DNA from: [Mycobacterium] fortunisiensis
GTDB taxonomy: Bacteria > Actinomycetota > Actinomycetes > Mycobacteriales > Mycobacteriaceae
Direction of reading: 5' to 3'
NCBI RefSeq assembly: GCF_019050325.1
Contig: NZ_VOMB01000010.1
Span: forward strand, 274,743 to 338,742
DNA: 64,000 bases
This document shows positions 25,862 through 35,146 of the stretch, one piece after another. The notes under the pieces were generated by a model that was not told where the DNA came from, made no database searches, and saw only the letters and a program-made list of their open reading frames with translations. How positions within the stretch are numbered: position 1 is the first letter of the stretch; every line of letters starts with the position of its first letter. The position numbers and the translations under genes were made by a program.

Positions 25862-27736
25862 TGTGGAATCGTCGGCTACGTCGGGGCGCGCCCGGCCCGC
25901 GGCATCGTGGTCGACGCGCTGCGCCGGATGGAATACCGGGGCTACGACTCCGCCGGGATCGCGCTGCTCGACGGCCACGGCGGGATGACGGTACGCCGTC
26001 GCGCCGGGCGGCTGGCCAACCTGGAATCCGCCCTCGCCGAGACCGACGACGGCGTGCTGACCGGTACGACGGGCCTGGGGCACACCCGGTGGGCCACCCA
26101 CGGCCGGCCCACCGACCGCAACGCCCACCCGCACCGTGACGCGGCCGCCCAGATCGCCGTCGTCCACAACGGCATCATCGAGAACTTTGCGGTGCTGCGG
26201 GCCGAGCTCGAAGCCGACGGGGTCGAGTTCGCCAGCGACACCGACTCTGAAGTGGCCGTGCACCTGGTGTCCCGTCAGTACCGCGACGGGGCGACCGCCG
26301 GGGACTTTCCCGCCTCCGTTCTGGCCGTGCTCCAGCGCCTGGAGGGCCACTTCACGCTGGTCTTCGCCAACGCCGACGATCCGGGCACGATGGTCGCCGC
26401 CCGCCGGTCCACCCCGCTGGTGGTCGGGATCGGCGACGGTGAGATGTTCGTCGGCTCCGATGTGGCGGCGTTCATCGAGCACACCCGGCACGCCGTGGAA
26501 CTGGGCCAGGACCAGGCCGTCGTGCTCACCGCCGACGGCTACCGGATCACCGACTTCTTCGGCCGCGACGATCTGCAGGCCGGCCGGGACTACCGGGAAT
26601 TCCACATCGACTGGGATCTGGACGCTGCCGAAAAGGGCGGCTACGACTACTTCATGCTCAAGGAGATCGCCGAGCAGCCCGCCGCGGTCGCCGACACCCT
26701 GCTGGGGCACTTCGTCGACGGCCGCATCGTGCTCGACGAGCAGCGCCTCTCCGACCAGGAACTGCGCGAGATCGACAAGGTCTTCATCGTCGCCTGCGGC
26801 ACCGCCTACCACTCCGGCCTGCTGGCCAAATACGCCATCGAGCACTGGACCCGGCTGCCCGTCGAGGTCGAACTCGCGAGTGAATTCCGGTACCGCGACC
26901 CGGTGCTGGACCGCAGCACGCTGGTGATCGCCATCTCGCAGTCCGGCGAGACGGCCGACACGCTCGAGGCAGTGCGGCACGCCAAGACGCAGAAGGCCAA
27001 AGTGCTGGCGATCTGCAACACCAACGGCAGCCAGATCCCGCGTGAGGCCGACGCGGTGCTCTACACCCGGGCCGGGCCGGAGATCGGCGTGGCCGCCACC
27101 AAGACGTTCCTGGCTCAGATCGCGGCGAACTACCTGGTGGGGCTGGCCCTGGCGCAGGCCCGTGGCACCAAGTACCCCGACGAGGTGGAGCGCGAGTACC
27201 GCGAGCTGGAAGCCATGCCCGAGCGGGTGGGCCGAGTGCTGGCCGGGATCGAGCCGGTGTTCCAACTGGCGCAGCGGTTCGCGACATCGCCCACGATCCT
27301 GTTCCTGGGCCGCCACGTCGGTTACCCGGTGGCCTTGGAGGGCGCGCTCAAGCTCAAGGAGCTGGCCTACATGCACGCCGAGGGCTTCGCCGCCGGCGAG
27401 CTCAAGCACGGTCCGATCGCCTTGATCGACGACGACCTGCCGGTGATCGTGGTGATGCCCTCACCCAAGAACGCGGCGATGCTGCACGCCAAGCTGCTCT
27501 CGAACATCCGGGAGATCCAGGCCCGCGGCGCCGTCACGATCGTCATCGCCGAGGAAGGCGACGACACCGTCCGGCCCTACGCCGATCACCTGATCGAAGT
27601 GCCCGCGGTACCAACCCTTTTGCAGCCGTTGCTGTCGACGATCCCACTGCAGGTGTTCGCCGCCGGAGTGGCCCGTGCCCGCGGCTACGACGTGGACAAG
27701 CCACGCAACCTGGCCAAGTCCGTCACGGTGGAATAG
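25859..27736 (+). CDS. glmS: Glutamine-fructose-6-phosphate aminotransferase
   Basis: 625 residues. N-terminal glutaminase domain with Cys2 as nucleophile after removal of Met (MCGIVGYVG), then two SIS sugar-isomerase domains ('ISQSGETADTLEAVRHAK') and the conserved C-terminal 'LAKSVTVE'. It makes glucosamine-6-phosphate from fructose-6-phosphate and glutamine, the entry step to peptidoglycan and other amino-sugar polymers. Synteny with Rv3436c supports it. The alpha/beta hydrolase after it starts 13 bases downstream. Confidence 0.98.
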   Translation: MCGIVGYVGARPARGIVVDALRRMEYRGYDSAGIALLDGHGGMTVRRRAGRLANLESALAETDDGVLTGTTGLGHTRWATHGRPTDRNAHPHRDAAAQIAVVHNGIIENFAVLRAELEADGVEFASDTDSEVAVHLVSRQYRDGATAGDFPASVLAVLQRLEGHFTLVFANADDPGTMVAARRSTPLVVGIGDGEMFVGSDVAAFIEHTRHAVELGQDQAVVLTADGYRITDFFGRDDLQAGRDYREFHIDWDLDAAEKGGYDYFMLKEIAEQPAAVADTLLGHFVDGRIVLDEQRLSDQELREIDKVFIVACGTAYHSGLLAKYAIEHWTRLPVEVELASEFRYRDPVLDRSTLVIAISQSGETADTLEAVRHAKTQKAKVLAICNTNGSQIPREADAVLYTRAGPEIGVAATKTFLAQIAANYLVGLALAQARGTKYPDEVEREYRELEAMPERVGRVLAGIEPVFQLAQRFATSPTILFLGRHVGYPVALEGALKLKELAYMHAEGFAAGELKHGPIALIDDDLPVIVVMPSPKNAAMLHAKLLSNIREIQARGAVTIVIAEEGDDTVRPYADHLIEVPAVPTLLQPLLSTIPLQVFAAGVARARGYDVDKPRNLAKSVTVE

Positions 27737-27749
27737 CGCTCGCGGTCTG

Positions 27750-28682
27750 ATGGATCTGCGGGTTCCACGGGTCAACATCGCCGGCAGGTGGGACCGAAGT
27801 GGACTCGGGGCCTTCGCCTCCGAGGCGGCGTTCGAGCACTTCCTGGCCACCTACCGGGCCGGTATGGCAACCCTGCCGCCCTTCGAACTCTTCGACGTGC
27901 CAACAACGTTCGGCACCGTCCGGGCCTATCGGTTCGCCGGACCGGACACCGGGGCGCCGGTGGTGTTGTTGCCCGGCCGCAACGCCTCGACCCCTATGTA
28001 CCGCACCAACCTGGGGCCGCTGCTGGAACACCGCACCGTCTATGGCATCGACCTGCTCGGTGAGGCCGGTCTGTCGGTGCAGCACAAGGTGATTCAGAGT
28101 GGGTCGGATCAAGCCCACTGGCTCGACGAGGCGTTGATCGGTTTGGGTCTGGGCAAAGCGCACCTGCTCGGTGTGTCCATGGGCGGCTGGACCGCCACGA
28201 ACTGTGCGGTGCAGCGGCCGGGGCGAATCGCATCGCTGACCTTGCTCGATCCGGTGTTCACCTTCACCGGTGTCACCGCCAAGGCGATACTCGCCTCTGT
28301 GGCGTTGCTCGCGCCGGGTGTCCCCGAACGTTGGCGCCTGCGGGTGCTGAGCTGGATATCCGGTGGCGCCGACATGGACGCTGCCGCGATCGAAGCCGCG
28401 TTGATCTCGGCTGGCTCCAGGGATTTCACGCTGCGCACACCGACGCCGAAACTGTTCACCGATGAGCGGCTGCGGGGTCTCGACGTGCCGGTGCTGGCGT
28501 TGATCGCCGGCCGCAGCGTCATGCTCCACCCGCAGCGCGCCGAGGCGCGGGCGCGCGCGCTGTTGCCCCGCGGTCAGGTCGAACTGTGGTCCGCTGCCTC
28601 CCATGCGATCAACGGCGAATACCCGGACGAGATCGCCGAACGGACGGGGCGCTTCTGGGGCGAGGTCGACAGCCGAGAGTGA
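27750..28682 (+). CDS. Alpha/beta hydrolase
   Basis: 310 residues with the nucleophile elbow GVSMGGW, a typical alpha/beta hydrolase fold and a late His near 'SAASHAIN'. Starts 13 bases after glmS and may be read from its message. No substrate can be assigned. Converges with the flavin-binding protein gene that follows, with one base between the stops. Confidence 0.85.
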   Translation: MDLRVPRVNIAGRWDRSGLGAFASEAAFEHFLATYRAGMATLPPFELFDVPTTFGTVRAYRFAGPDTGAPVVLLPGRNASTPMYRTNLGPLLEHRTVYGIDLLGEAGLSVQHKVIQSGSDQAHWLDEALIGLGLGKAHLLGVSMGGWTATNCAVQRPGRIASLTLLDPVFTFTGVTAKAILASVALLAPGVPERWRLRVLSWISGGADMDAAAIEAALISAGSRDFTLRTPTPKLFTDERLRGLDVPVLALIAGRSVMLHPQRAEARARALLPRGQVELWSAASHAINGEYPDEIAERTGRFWGEVDSRE

Positions 28683-28683
28683 G

Positions 28684-29355
28684 TCAATACAGCTCGTTTT
28701 CGTAGTGATCGTCGATCACGGCGTGAAGTGAGCCGGCCAGGTCGCCGAGTTTGTCGGCCATCTTCGCCGCGCTTTCGGTGATCGAGAGGGTGTAGAAGTC
28801 CCCGCCCAGTGTCACGGCGTCGGCCAGTCCCCGGCTGTCGCCTTCCCAGAGCTTGGCCCGGATCACGGCTTTGCCGCACTGCCCGAACACTTCGCGAATG
28901 CGCACGATGGTGGCCAGCACCGCGGGTTTACCGTCGGCGCTGAGCATTTCGAGTAGCTCCGGGTCGTCGGTGACGAATGCGTCCCCGTTCACCCGGATCA
29001 CCTCACGGATGCCCGGTACGAAGAAGACCAGCCCTACCGCGGGATGTGTGGTGATGTTCTCGTGGGTGTCGGCGAGCTTGTTGCCCGGCCGGTCGGGGAT
29101 GGCGAGCGTCCACGGGTCGAGGATCCGCACCGACCCCGGTGGGTCCCCGCGCGGGCTGGTGTCCAATTGACCGTCGGCACCCACGGTGGCCATGCAGAAG
29201 AACGGACTGTGTGCGATGAACCGCGCCGAGAACTCACCGAGTCTCGGCTCCTTCTTCTCCGCGATGAACCGCTCGGGGTACCCAACGATCTCCCTGACGC
29301 GCTCCATGGAGATCGGGGAGTACGAGTCTGCTGCTGTGCTTGTGGTTTTCATCAT
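28684..29355 (-). CDS. Pyridoxamine-5'-phosphate-oxidase-like FMN protein (DR_2398 type)
   Basis: 223 residues with a split-barrel flavin-binding core ('FFCMATVGADGQLDTSPRGDPPG') found in PPOX-class FMN proteins. The likely cofactor is FMN. Start ATG at 29355 with AGGGAT upstream; a second ATG follows directly. It lies 7 bases behind the reductase gene with which it is probably co-transcribed and both are under the palindromic operators at 30.34-30.39 kb. Substrate unknown. Confidence 0.85.
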   Translation of the reverse strand: MMKTTSTAADSYSPISMERVREIVGYPERFIAEKKEPRLGEFSARFIAHSPFFCMATVGADGQLDTSPRGDPPGSVRILDPWTLAIPDRPGNKLADTHENITTHPAVGLVFFVPGIREVIRVNGDAFVTDDPELLEMLSADGKPAVLATIVRIREVFGQCGKAVIRAKLWEGDSRGLADAVTLGGDFYTLSITESAAKMADKLGDLAGSLHAVIDDHYENELY

Positions 29356-29362
29356 CGAATCC

Positions 29363-30322
29363 CTAGACGTCGAGAACCAGCCGGGGAGTTTGTGCCCGGG
29401 AAACGCAGATGAACATGCGATCGTTGGCGGTGCGCTCGGACCCCGAGAGGATGTCGTCGCGGTGGTCGGGCACGCCCTCGATGACGGCGGTCTCACAGGC
29501 GCCGCAGATCCCGGACCGGCACGACGATGGCACGTTGATCCCGGCGCCCTCAATCGCGGTGAGAATGCTCTGGCCCACTTCGACGTTGACCGTCTTTCCG
29601 GACGCTGCGCACACCACTTCGACCGGCTTGTCTTCGGCGGATGCCGCCCGCTGGCGGGGCTTGAAGCGCTCGAGATGCAGACTGTCGGCCGGCCAATGGG
29701 CGGTGGCGTCCTGAAGTGCCGACAGCAGCGCCGAGGGGCCACACGCATAGATCTTCGCGCCGGGCTGGACGTCAGCGAAGTACTCACCAACAGGGATACG
29801 GCCGTCGGTATCAGAGGCATAGAAGTCGACGCGGGTTCCGTATTCGCAGAGTTCGTCCGCGAAGGGCATAGCGGCCGCGGTGTGCCCGCCGTAGAGCAGT
29901 TTCCAATCCAGGCCCCAGGACTCGGCCCGGCGGATCATCGGGAGGATGGGGGTGATGCCGATTCCGCCGGCCACGAACACATATGAAGTGGCCCGATGAA
30001 GCTCGAAGGTATTCCGCGGTCCGGTAACCGTAAGTTGTTGTCCTGGTCGCAAAAAAGCGTGCACATACTCGGAGCCGCCGCGGCTGGTGCGTTCCCGCCG
30101 TACCCCGATGCGGTAGTACGACCGCTCACCGACCGGCCCGCACAACGAGTATTGGCGCCGGATGCCGGTCGGCAGGAGCAGATCGATGTGGGCGCCTGGC
30201 TCCCACGCCGGCAGCAGCTCGCCGGATCGCGGCTGCAGTTGCACGGACACCACACCGTCGGCCTCCCATCGGAGTTGGCGGACGGCGACGCCGATCTCGT
30301 CGGCTGTCAGTTCGCTTGCCAC
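29363..30322 (-). CDS. Phthalate-dioxygenase-reductase-like flavoprotein with [2Fe-2S] domain
   Basis: 319 residues: FMN/FAD-binding barrel (RQYSLCGP), NAD-binding domain (FVAGGIGITPILPM) and C-terminal [2Fe-2S] ferredoxin domain (CRSGICGACETAV). This is the single-chain NADH:acceptor reductase type that feeds oxygenases or demethylases. GTG start at 30322 follows GGAGGGCGG. No oxygenase lies next to it; the flavin protein behind it or the Rieske enzyme 18 kb away are the only candidates in the window. Confidence 0.92.
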   Translation of the reverse strand: MASELTADEIGVAVRQLRWEADGVVSVQLQPRSGELLPAWEPGAHIDLLLPTGIRRQYSLCGPVGERSYYRIGVRRERTSRGGSEYVHAFLRPGQQLTVTGPRNTFELHRATSYVFVAGGIGITPILPMIRRAESWGLDWKLLYGGHTAAAMPFADELCEYGTRVDFYASDTDGRIPVGEYFADVQPGAKIYACGPSALLSALQDATAHWPADSLHLERFKPRQRAASAEDKPVEVVCAASGKTVNVEVGQSILTAIEGAGINVPSSCRSGICGACETAVIEGVPDHRDDILSGSERTANDRMFICVSRAQTPRLVLDV

Positions 30323-30340
30323 TTCCGCCCTCCTCGGTTA

Positions 30341-30387
30341 TTAACAATGTTAATTGCAGGTCGGAGCGTAGTGTTAACATCGTTAAC
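30341..30387. promoter_or_regulatory. Two palindromic TetR-type operators
   Basis: TTAAC-AAT-GTTAA (30341-30353) and TTAAC-ATC-GTTAA (30374-30386, within the longer GTTAAC-ATC-GTTAAC) sit between the reductase and the TetR gene, 33 bases apart, or about three helical turns. The second ends directly before the GTG start of the regulator. Autoregulation and control of the divergent reductase operon is the obvious reading. Confidence 0.75.
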
Positions 30388-31038
30388 GTGTCAACCGCCT
30401 CGACTGGCCGCGATCGCGTGGCGCTGGCCAACCTCTCGGTGGACCGCGTGGTCACCGAAGCCCTGGCGCTGGTCAACGAGGGCGGGCTGGAAGCGCTGAC
30501 GATGCGCCGGCTGGCCGACCGGCTGCGTGCGCATCTGCCGACGATCTATCGGCTGGTCGACGGCAAGGATGCCCTGATCGACGAGATGGCCGAGGCGATT
30601 CTGGCGAAGGCGCTCGATAACGCCGAGACTGCCGATCCGCAGTGGAGCACTCGCGTCAAAAGCCTTGCCGCGGGCCTGCGTTCGGCGCTGCTGGCACAGC
30701 GTGACGGAGCCCGTATCGTCGGCGGCAACTACGCCGCCAAGCGGGCCAACCTGACTTTCGTCGACACGCTCGTCGGCGGTGTCCAAGCCGGTGGCCTCAC
30801 GGGTGAACGCGCCTTGTGGGCAGCGAGCTCACTGTTCTGCTACGTCCTCGGCGAAGTCCTTGAGCAGCAGGGCGCCGCCGGCGGCGAGACCGAGATGCTC
30901 GAAGGCGTGGTTCGCGCCGGGGACTACCAGCACCTCGCGTCCAGTCCCGTCGAGCAGTTGCTGGACTTCGATGCACGGTTCGAGTTCGGGCTGGCGCTGC
31001 TCATGTCGGGCATGCACCCCGGGGACCGCTGCGGCTGA
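30388..31038 (+). CDS. TetR family regulator (TetR_C type)
   Basis: 216 residues with an N-terminal HTH ('LTMRRLADRLRAHLPTIYRLV') and a C-terminal domain of the tetracycline-repressor type. It starts with GTG at 30388 immediately after the second palindrome, so the message may be leaderless. Divergent from the reductase/flavoprotein pair; it probably represses both itself and them and is released by a small ligand. Confidence 0.92.
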   Translation: MSTASTGRDRVALANLSVDRVVTEALALVNEGGLEALTMRRLADRLRAHLPTIYRLVDGKDALIDEMAEAILAKALDNAETADPQWSTRVKSLAAGLRSALLAQRDGARIVGGNYAAKRANLTFVDTLVGGVQAGGLTGERALWAASSLFCYVLGEVLEQQGAAGGETEMLEGVVRAGDYQHLASSPVEQLLDFDARFEFGLALLMSGMHPGDRCG

Positions 31039-31136
31039 CCGGCGCCGGCAGCCGTGACGTCGCATTCGGTGACGCCCGACAGCAAACACACGTAACCTGT
31101 TGGCGCGCGGTTACAACTGGAGCGGGGCGGGAGCTG

Positions 31137-32549
31137 ATGCGGTACTACTACTCGGCCGATGCGATCCGTGCCGCCGAAGCGCCGTTGCTGGCTTCGTTGC
31201 CCGACGGCGTGTTGATGGGGCGCGCCGCCTACGGTTTGGCGACGGCGATCGCTGCCGAACTGAAGCTGCGCACTGGAGGGGTGGCCGGGCGGCGGGTGTG
31301 CGCGGTCGTGGGTTCCGGCGACAACGGTGGCGATGCCTTGTGGGCGGCGACCTTCCTGCGCCGGCGCGGCGCCGCCGCAGATGCGGTGCTGCTCAACCCC
31401 GAACGCACCCACGCCAAGGGGCTGGCCGCGTTCCGCGCAGCAGGCGGCCGGGTGGTGCAGAGTGTCGCGGCCACAACCGATCTGGTGATCGACGGTGTCG
31501 TCGGCATCTCCGGACGAGGCCCACTGCGTCCCCACGCCGCGGCGGTGTTCGAGGCCGCCACCGCGCCGGTGGTCGCCGTCGACATTCCCAGTGGTCTCGA
31601 CGTGCAGACCGGTGCCGCCGACGGCGCGCACGTCACGGCCGCGCTGACCGTCACGTTCGGTGGGCTCAAACCCGTACACGCACTGGGTGAATGCGGCCGG
31701 GTCGAACTCGTCGACATCGGCCTGGACCTGGCGCCGACCGACCTGGCCGGCTTCGATGCCGCCGAGGTGAAGGCCCGCTGGCCGGCACCGGGCCGGCGCG
31801 ATGACAAGTACACCCAGGGTGTGACGGGCGTGCTGTCCGGCTCGGCTGCCTATCCGGGTGCGGCTGTGCTCAGCGCCGGCGCCGCGGTGGCTGCCACCTC
31901 CGGGATGGTGCGCTATGTGGGAAGTGCTGCCGCACAGGTTCTTTCGCGCTGGCCCGAGGTGGTCGCCGCGCCCAGCCCGCAGCAGGCCGGCCGGGTGCAG
32001 GCCTGGGTTGTCGGGCCGGGACTGGGCACCGACGCAACCGCCGAGGACACCCTGCGATTCGCACTCGGATCGGAGGTTCCGGTGATCGTCGACGCCGACG
32101 GGCTCACCCTGCTGGCCGCCGAACCCGACCTGCTCGCCGGGCGCAGCGCGCCGACCGTGCTGACCCCGCACGCCGGGGAATACGAACGGCTGGCCGGTGC
32201 GCCCGTCGGCACCGACCGGGTGGCCGCCGCCCGCGCTCTGGCCCAACGTCTCGGTGCCACGGTACTGCTCAAGGGCAATGTCACCGTCATCGCCGAACCG
32301 GACGGCCACGCCTACCTGAGCCCGGCCGGGCAATCCTGGGCCGCCACCGCCGGGTCCGGTGACGTGCTGTCGGGCATCATCGGCGCGCTGCTGGCCGCTG
32401 GGCTGCCCGCCGGAGAAGCCGCCGCTGCCGCCGACTTCGTGCATGCCCGGGCTGCCAACCTGTCGGCCGCCGATCCCGGCCCCAGCCCGACGCCGACCTC
32501 GGCGTCGCGGATCCTGGCCCACGTCCGCGCCGCGATTGCCCGATTGTGA
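31137..32549 (+). CDS. nnr: Bifunctional NAD(P)HX epimerase/dehydratase
   Basis: 470 residues: N-terminal YjeF_N epimerase domain ('VVGSGDNGGDALWAATFL') and C-terminal ADP/ATP-dependent NAD(P)HX dehydratase domain ('VLTPHAGEYERL', 'TAGSGDVLSGIIGALLAAG'). The fused enzyme repairs hydrated NADH and NADPH. Starts with ATG at 31137 behind GGGAG. Same order as Rv3433c next to gadB. Confidence 0.96.
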   Translation: MRYYYSADAIRAAEAPLLASLPDGVLMGRAAYGLATAIAAELKLRTGGVAGRRVCAVVGSGDNGGDALWAATFLRRRGAAADAVLLNPERTHAKGLAAFRAAGGRVVQSVAATTDLVIDGVVGISGRGPLRPHAAAVFEAATAPVVAVDIPSGLDVQTGAADGAHVTAALTVTFGGLKPVHALGECGRVELVDIGLDLAPTDLAGFDAAEVKARWPAPGRRDDKYTQGVTGVLSGSAAYPGAAVLSAGAAVAATSGMVRYVGSAAAQVLSRWPEVVAAPSPQQAGRVQAWVVGPGLGTDATAEDTLRFALGSEVPVIVDADGLTLLAAEPDLLAGRSAPTVLTPHAGEYERLAGAPVGTDRVAAARALAQRLGATVLLKGNVTVIAEPDGHAYLSPAGQSWAATAGSGDVLSGIIGALLAAGLPAGEAAAAADFVHARAANLSAADPGPSPTPTSASRILAHVRAAIARL

Positions 32550-32572
32550 CGAAGCCCAGTTGTGACGAAGCC
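32544..32572. repeat. 13-bp direct repeat across the nnr stop
   Basis: TTGTGACGAAGCC occurs at 32544-32556 and again at 32560-32572 (16-base period). The first copy contains the nnr stop codon (TGA 32547-32549), so the duplication adds a spare segment between nnr and gadB. Looks like a small slippage duplication. Confidence 0.8.
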
Positions 32573-32595
32573 AAGCTGCCATCGAAAGGATCGTT

Positions 32596-33978
32596 ATGCC
32601 GCACAAACATCCCCGCACCCCGCACATCGCGCCGGCCTACACCGGCCGGTTGGCGATGGCGCCGGTCCCGTCGCTGCGGCTGCCCGATGATGCGATGGAA
32701 CCCGGTGCGGCCTACCGGTTCATCCACGACGAGCTGATGCTCGACGGCAGCTCGCGGCTCAACCTGGCGACGTTCGTCACCACCTGGATGGATCCCGAGG
32801 CCGAGAAGCTGATGGCCGAGACGTTCGACAAGAACATGATCGACAAGGACGAATACCCGGCCACCGCCGCCATCGAGGCGCGCTGTGTGAACATGGTCGC
32901 CGACCTCTTCCACGCCGAGGATCTTCGCGACGACGACCCGAACAGCGCCGTCGGGGTGTCGACCATCGGCTCGAGTGAAGCGGTGATGCTGGCCGGGCTG
33001 GCCCTCAAGTGGCGGTGGCGGGCCCGGGTGGGGGACGGTTGGAAGGGGCGCACCCCCAACCTGGTGATGGGCTCCAACGTTCAGGTGGTGTGGGAGAAGT
33101 TCTGCCGCTACTTCGACGTCGAGCCGCGCTATCTGCCGATGGCCGAAGGCCGTTACGTCATCACCCCGCAGCAGGTGCTCGACGCGGTCGACGAGGACAC
33201 GATCGGCGTGGTCGGCATCCTGGGCACCACCTACACCGGTGAGCTGGAGCCGATCGCCGAGATCTGTGCGGCACTGGATCAGCTCGCGGCCGGTGGCGGC
33301 GTGGACGTTCCGGTGCACGTCGACGCGGCCAGCGGCGGGTTCGTCGTGCCGTTCCTGCATCCCGATCTGGAATGGGATTTCCGGCTGCCGCGGGTGGTGT
33401 CGATCAACGTCAGCGGGCACAAGTACGGCCTGACCTATCCGGGCATCGGCTTCGTGGTGTGGCGCAGCGCCGAACACCTGCCCGAGGAGCTGGTGTTCCG
33501 GGTCAACTATCTGGGCGGCGACATGCCCACGTTCACGCTGAACTTCTCCCGGCCGGGCAACCAGGTGGTCGGTCAGTACTACAACTTCCTGCGGCTGGGG
33601 CGCGGCGGCTACAGCCAGGTGATGGACTGCCTGTCGCAGACCGCCCGCTGGCTCGGCGACGAGCTGCGCGACAGTGAGCACTTCGAGCTGATCTCCGACG
33701 GCTCGGCCATCCCGGTGGTCAGTTTCCGGTTGAAGGGCGATCCCGGCTACACCGAGTTCGACGTGTCCCAGGCGTTGCGGGCCTACGGCTGGCAGGTGCC
33801 CGCCTACACCATGCCCGACGGCGCGGAGGATGTCGTGGTGCTTCGCGTCGTGGTCCGGGAAGGGTTTTCGGCCGATCTGGCGCGGGCGCTCAAGGAAGAC
33901 ACCATCACGGTGCTCAAGCAGCTCGACGAGCTCAAACCGCAGGGGCAGTTCGACGATCAACAGCCGTTCGCGCACTGA
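32596..33978 (+). CDS. gadB: Glutamate decarboxylase
   Basis: 460-residue PLP-dependent decarboxylase (group II). PLP lysine is in SGHKYG; other blocks include 'VDAASGGFVVPFLHPDLEWDFRLPRV' and an N-terminal 'MDPEAEKLMAETFDKNMIDKDEYP' segment typical of GadB. It makes GABA and CO2 from glutamate and consumes a proton, so it counters acid stress. Starts 47 bases after nnr, same order as Rv3432c. Confidence 0.95.
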   Translation: MPHKHPRTPHIAPAYTGRLAMAPVPSLRLPDDAMEPGAAYRFIHDELMLDGSSRLNLATFVTTWMDPEAEKLMAETFDKNMIDKDEYPATAAIEARCVNMVADLFHAEDLRDDDPNSAVGVSTIGSSEAVMLAGLALKWRWRARVGDGWKGRTPNLVMGSNVQVVWEKFCRYFDVEPRYLPMAEGRYVITPQQVLDAVDEDTIGVVGILGTTYTGELEPIAEICAALDQLAAGGGVDVPVHVDAASGGFVVPFLHPDLEWDFRLPRVVSINVSGHKYGLTYPGIGFVVWRSAEHLPEELVFRVNYLGGDMPTFTLNFSRPGNQVVGQYYNFLRLGRGGYSQVMDCLSQTARWLGDELRDSEHFELISDGSAIPVVSFRLKGDPGYTEFDVSQALRAYGWQVPAYTMPDGAEDVVVLRVVVREGFSADLARALKEDTITVLKQLDELKPQGQFDDQQPFAH

Positions 33979-34013
33979 CGGCGCGGTGACGCGGGTATCG
34001 GCCGCGGTGCAGC

Positions 34014-34679
34014 TCAACGGCCGTGCAGAAAGGCGATGACGGCCTGGACGCGGCGGTGATCGTCCCTGGTCTCGGCGATCCCGAGCTTGTTCATGATGCT
34101 GTGCACGTGCTTTTCGACCGTGCCTTCGGCCAGGTACAGCCGCCGCGCGATGCCGGTGTTCGAACGGCCTTCGGCCATCAGCCTCAGCACCTCGTGTTCG
34201 CGTGCGCTCAGGGTGGTCAGTGGATCCCCATTCCGGCGTGCCGACACCAGCGCCTGGGCCACCGCGGGGCCGACGATGCACGCCCCCTTGGCGATGTGCT
34301 TGAGGATGTCGATGAAATCCTCGATGTCGGTGACTCGGCTGTTGAGCAGGTAGCTGATTCCGCTGCCGCTGGACAGCGCATCAATCGCGTGTTGCACCTC
34401 GACGTGGGCACAGAGCACCAGCACACCGGTGCCGGGGAACTCGGCACGGATCGACTGGGCGGCCCGATACTCGTCTGGGCGATCAGACGGTACCGGGATG
34501 CTGATCACCACGAGTTCGGGTGTCGTGGTACGCACGAGCGGCAGTAGCCGGGCGGCGTCCCCGGCCTGCGCGACGACGTCGAAACCCCAGCGGCCGAGCA
34601 GGCAGGCCAGACCTTCGCGGAACAGCACGTCGTCTCCGGCCACGATCACGCGCTCGCCGCCTGCCGTTGGGCTCGTCAT
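34014..34679 (-). CDS. NarL-family response regulator with degenerate receiver domain
   Basis: 221 residues: N-terminal receiver-like domain, C-terminal LuxR-type HTH ('LTTLSAREHEVLRLMAEGRSNTGIARRL'). The acidic pair Asp16-Asp17 is kept, but the phosphorylated Asp is Ser60 (ELVVISIPVP) and the conserved Lys of the fifth strand is Asn (YLLNSRV). It is therefore unlikely to be phosphorylated in the usual way. ATG at 34679 is preceded by GGAGGAG. No sensor kinase is adjacent; it is convergent with gadB. Confidence 0.9.
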   Translation of the reverse strand: MTSPTAGGERVIVAGDDVLFREGLACLLGRWGFDVVAQAGDAARLLPLVRTTTPELVVISIPVPSDRPDEYRAAQSIRAEFPGTGVLVLCAHVEVQHAIDALSSGSGISYLLNSRVTDIEDFIDILKHIAKGACIVGPAVAQALVSARRNGDPLTTLSAREHEVLRLMAEGRSNTGIARRLYLAEGTVEKHVHSIMNKLGIAETRDDHRRVQAVIAFLHGR

Positions 34680-34849
34680 TGCTCCTCCAGACCGGCCGCC
34701 ACACCACGGTTGGGATGGAAAAACCCGGTTGCCACCCATTTTCCTCCGCGTACCGGCTGGCCGGGTGCGGGTTGGGGGCCAGCACCAATGCCGCCGCCGT
34801 GCCCGGCGGGAACTCTGGAGTAAAGACCAACGATGAAGGAGCGTGCACT

Positions 34850-35086
34850 GTGACCAGGACTGTGATCTCGGTGATGGCCGGTGCGCTGGCGGCGGTGAGT
34901 ATCGCGATGGCGCCGAATGCGCTCGCAGAGCCCACGGCCGGCTGTCGCAATGACGGCGGTTCGGTGGTGTGTCAGACGCCTGGCAACGCGCAGGTGTATT
35001 CGGAGCCGCCGATCACCAGCCCGTCGGTCGGAATCGGCTCGAACGGCCCCTATGGGCCGTGGGGCAACCTGCCGCCCGAAGGCTAG
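34850..35086 (+). CDS. Small secreted protein
   Basis: 78 residues: signal peptide ending in the 'MAPNALAEPTA' region (cleavage probably after residue 26), then a small Gly/Pro-rich mature peptide with two cysteines (C32, C41) that may form a disulfide. GTG at 34850 is preceded by GAAGGAG. No family recognised. Located 60 bases before alr, possibly transcribed with it. Confidence 0.65.
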   Translation: MTRTVISVMAGALAAVSIAMAPNALAEPTAGCRNDGGSVVCQTPGNAQVYSEPPITSPSVGIGSNGPYGPWGNLPPEG

Positions 35087-35146
35087 CGGCCACCGAAGAG
35101 TCGCCGCCGTCCGCCGCTCTGGGACAATGGTCGGCGGTGATATGAC

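Noticed and set aside
30341..30386. TTAAC-N3-GTTAA palindromes as KstR sites
   Set aside because: KstR sites have AAC and GTT separated by two bases and flanking T/A at fixed distance; here three bases separate them and a dedicated TetR gene is adjacent.
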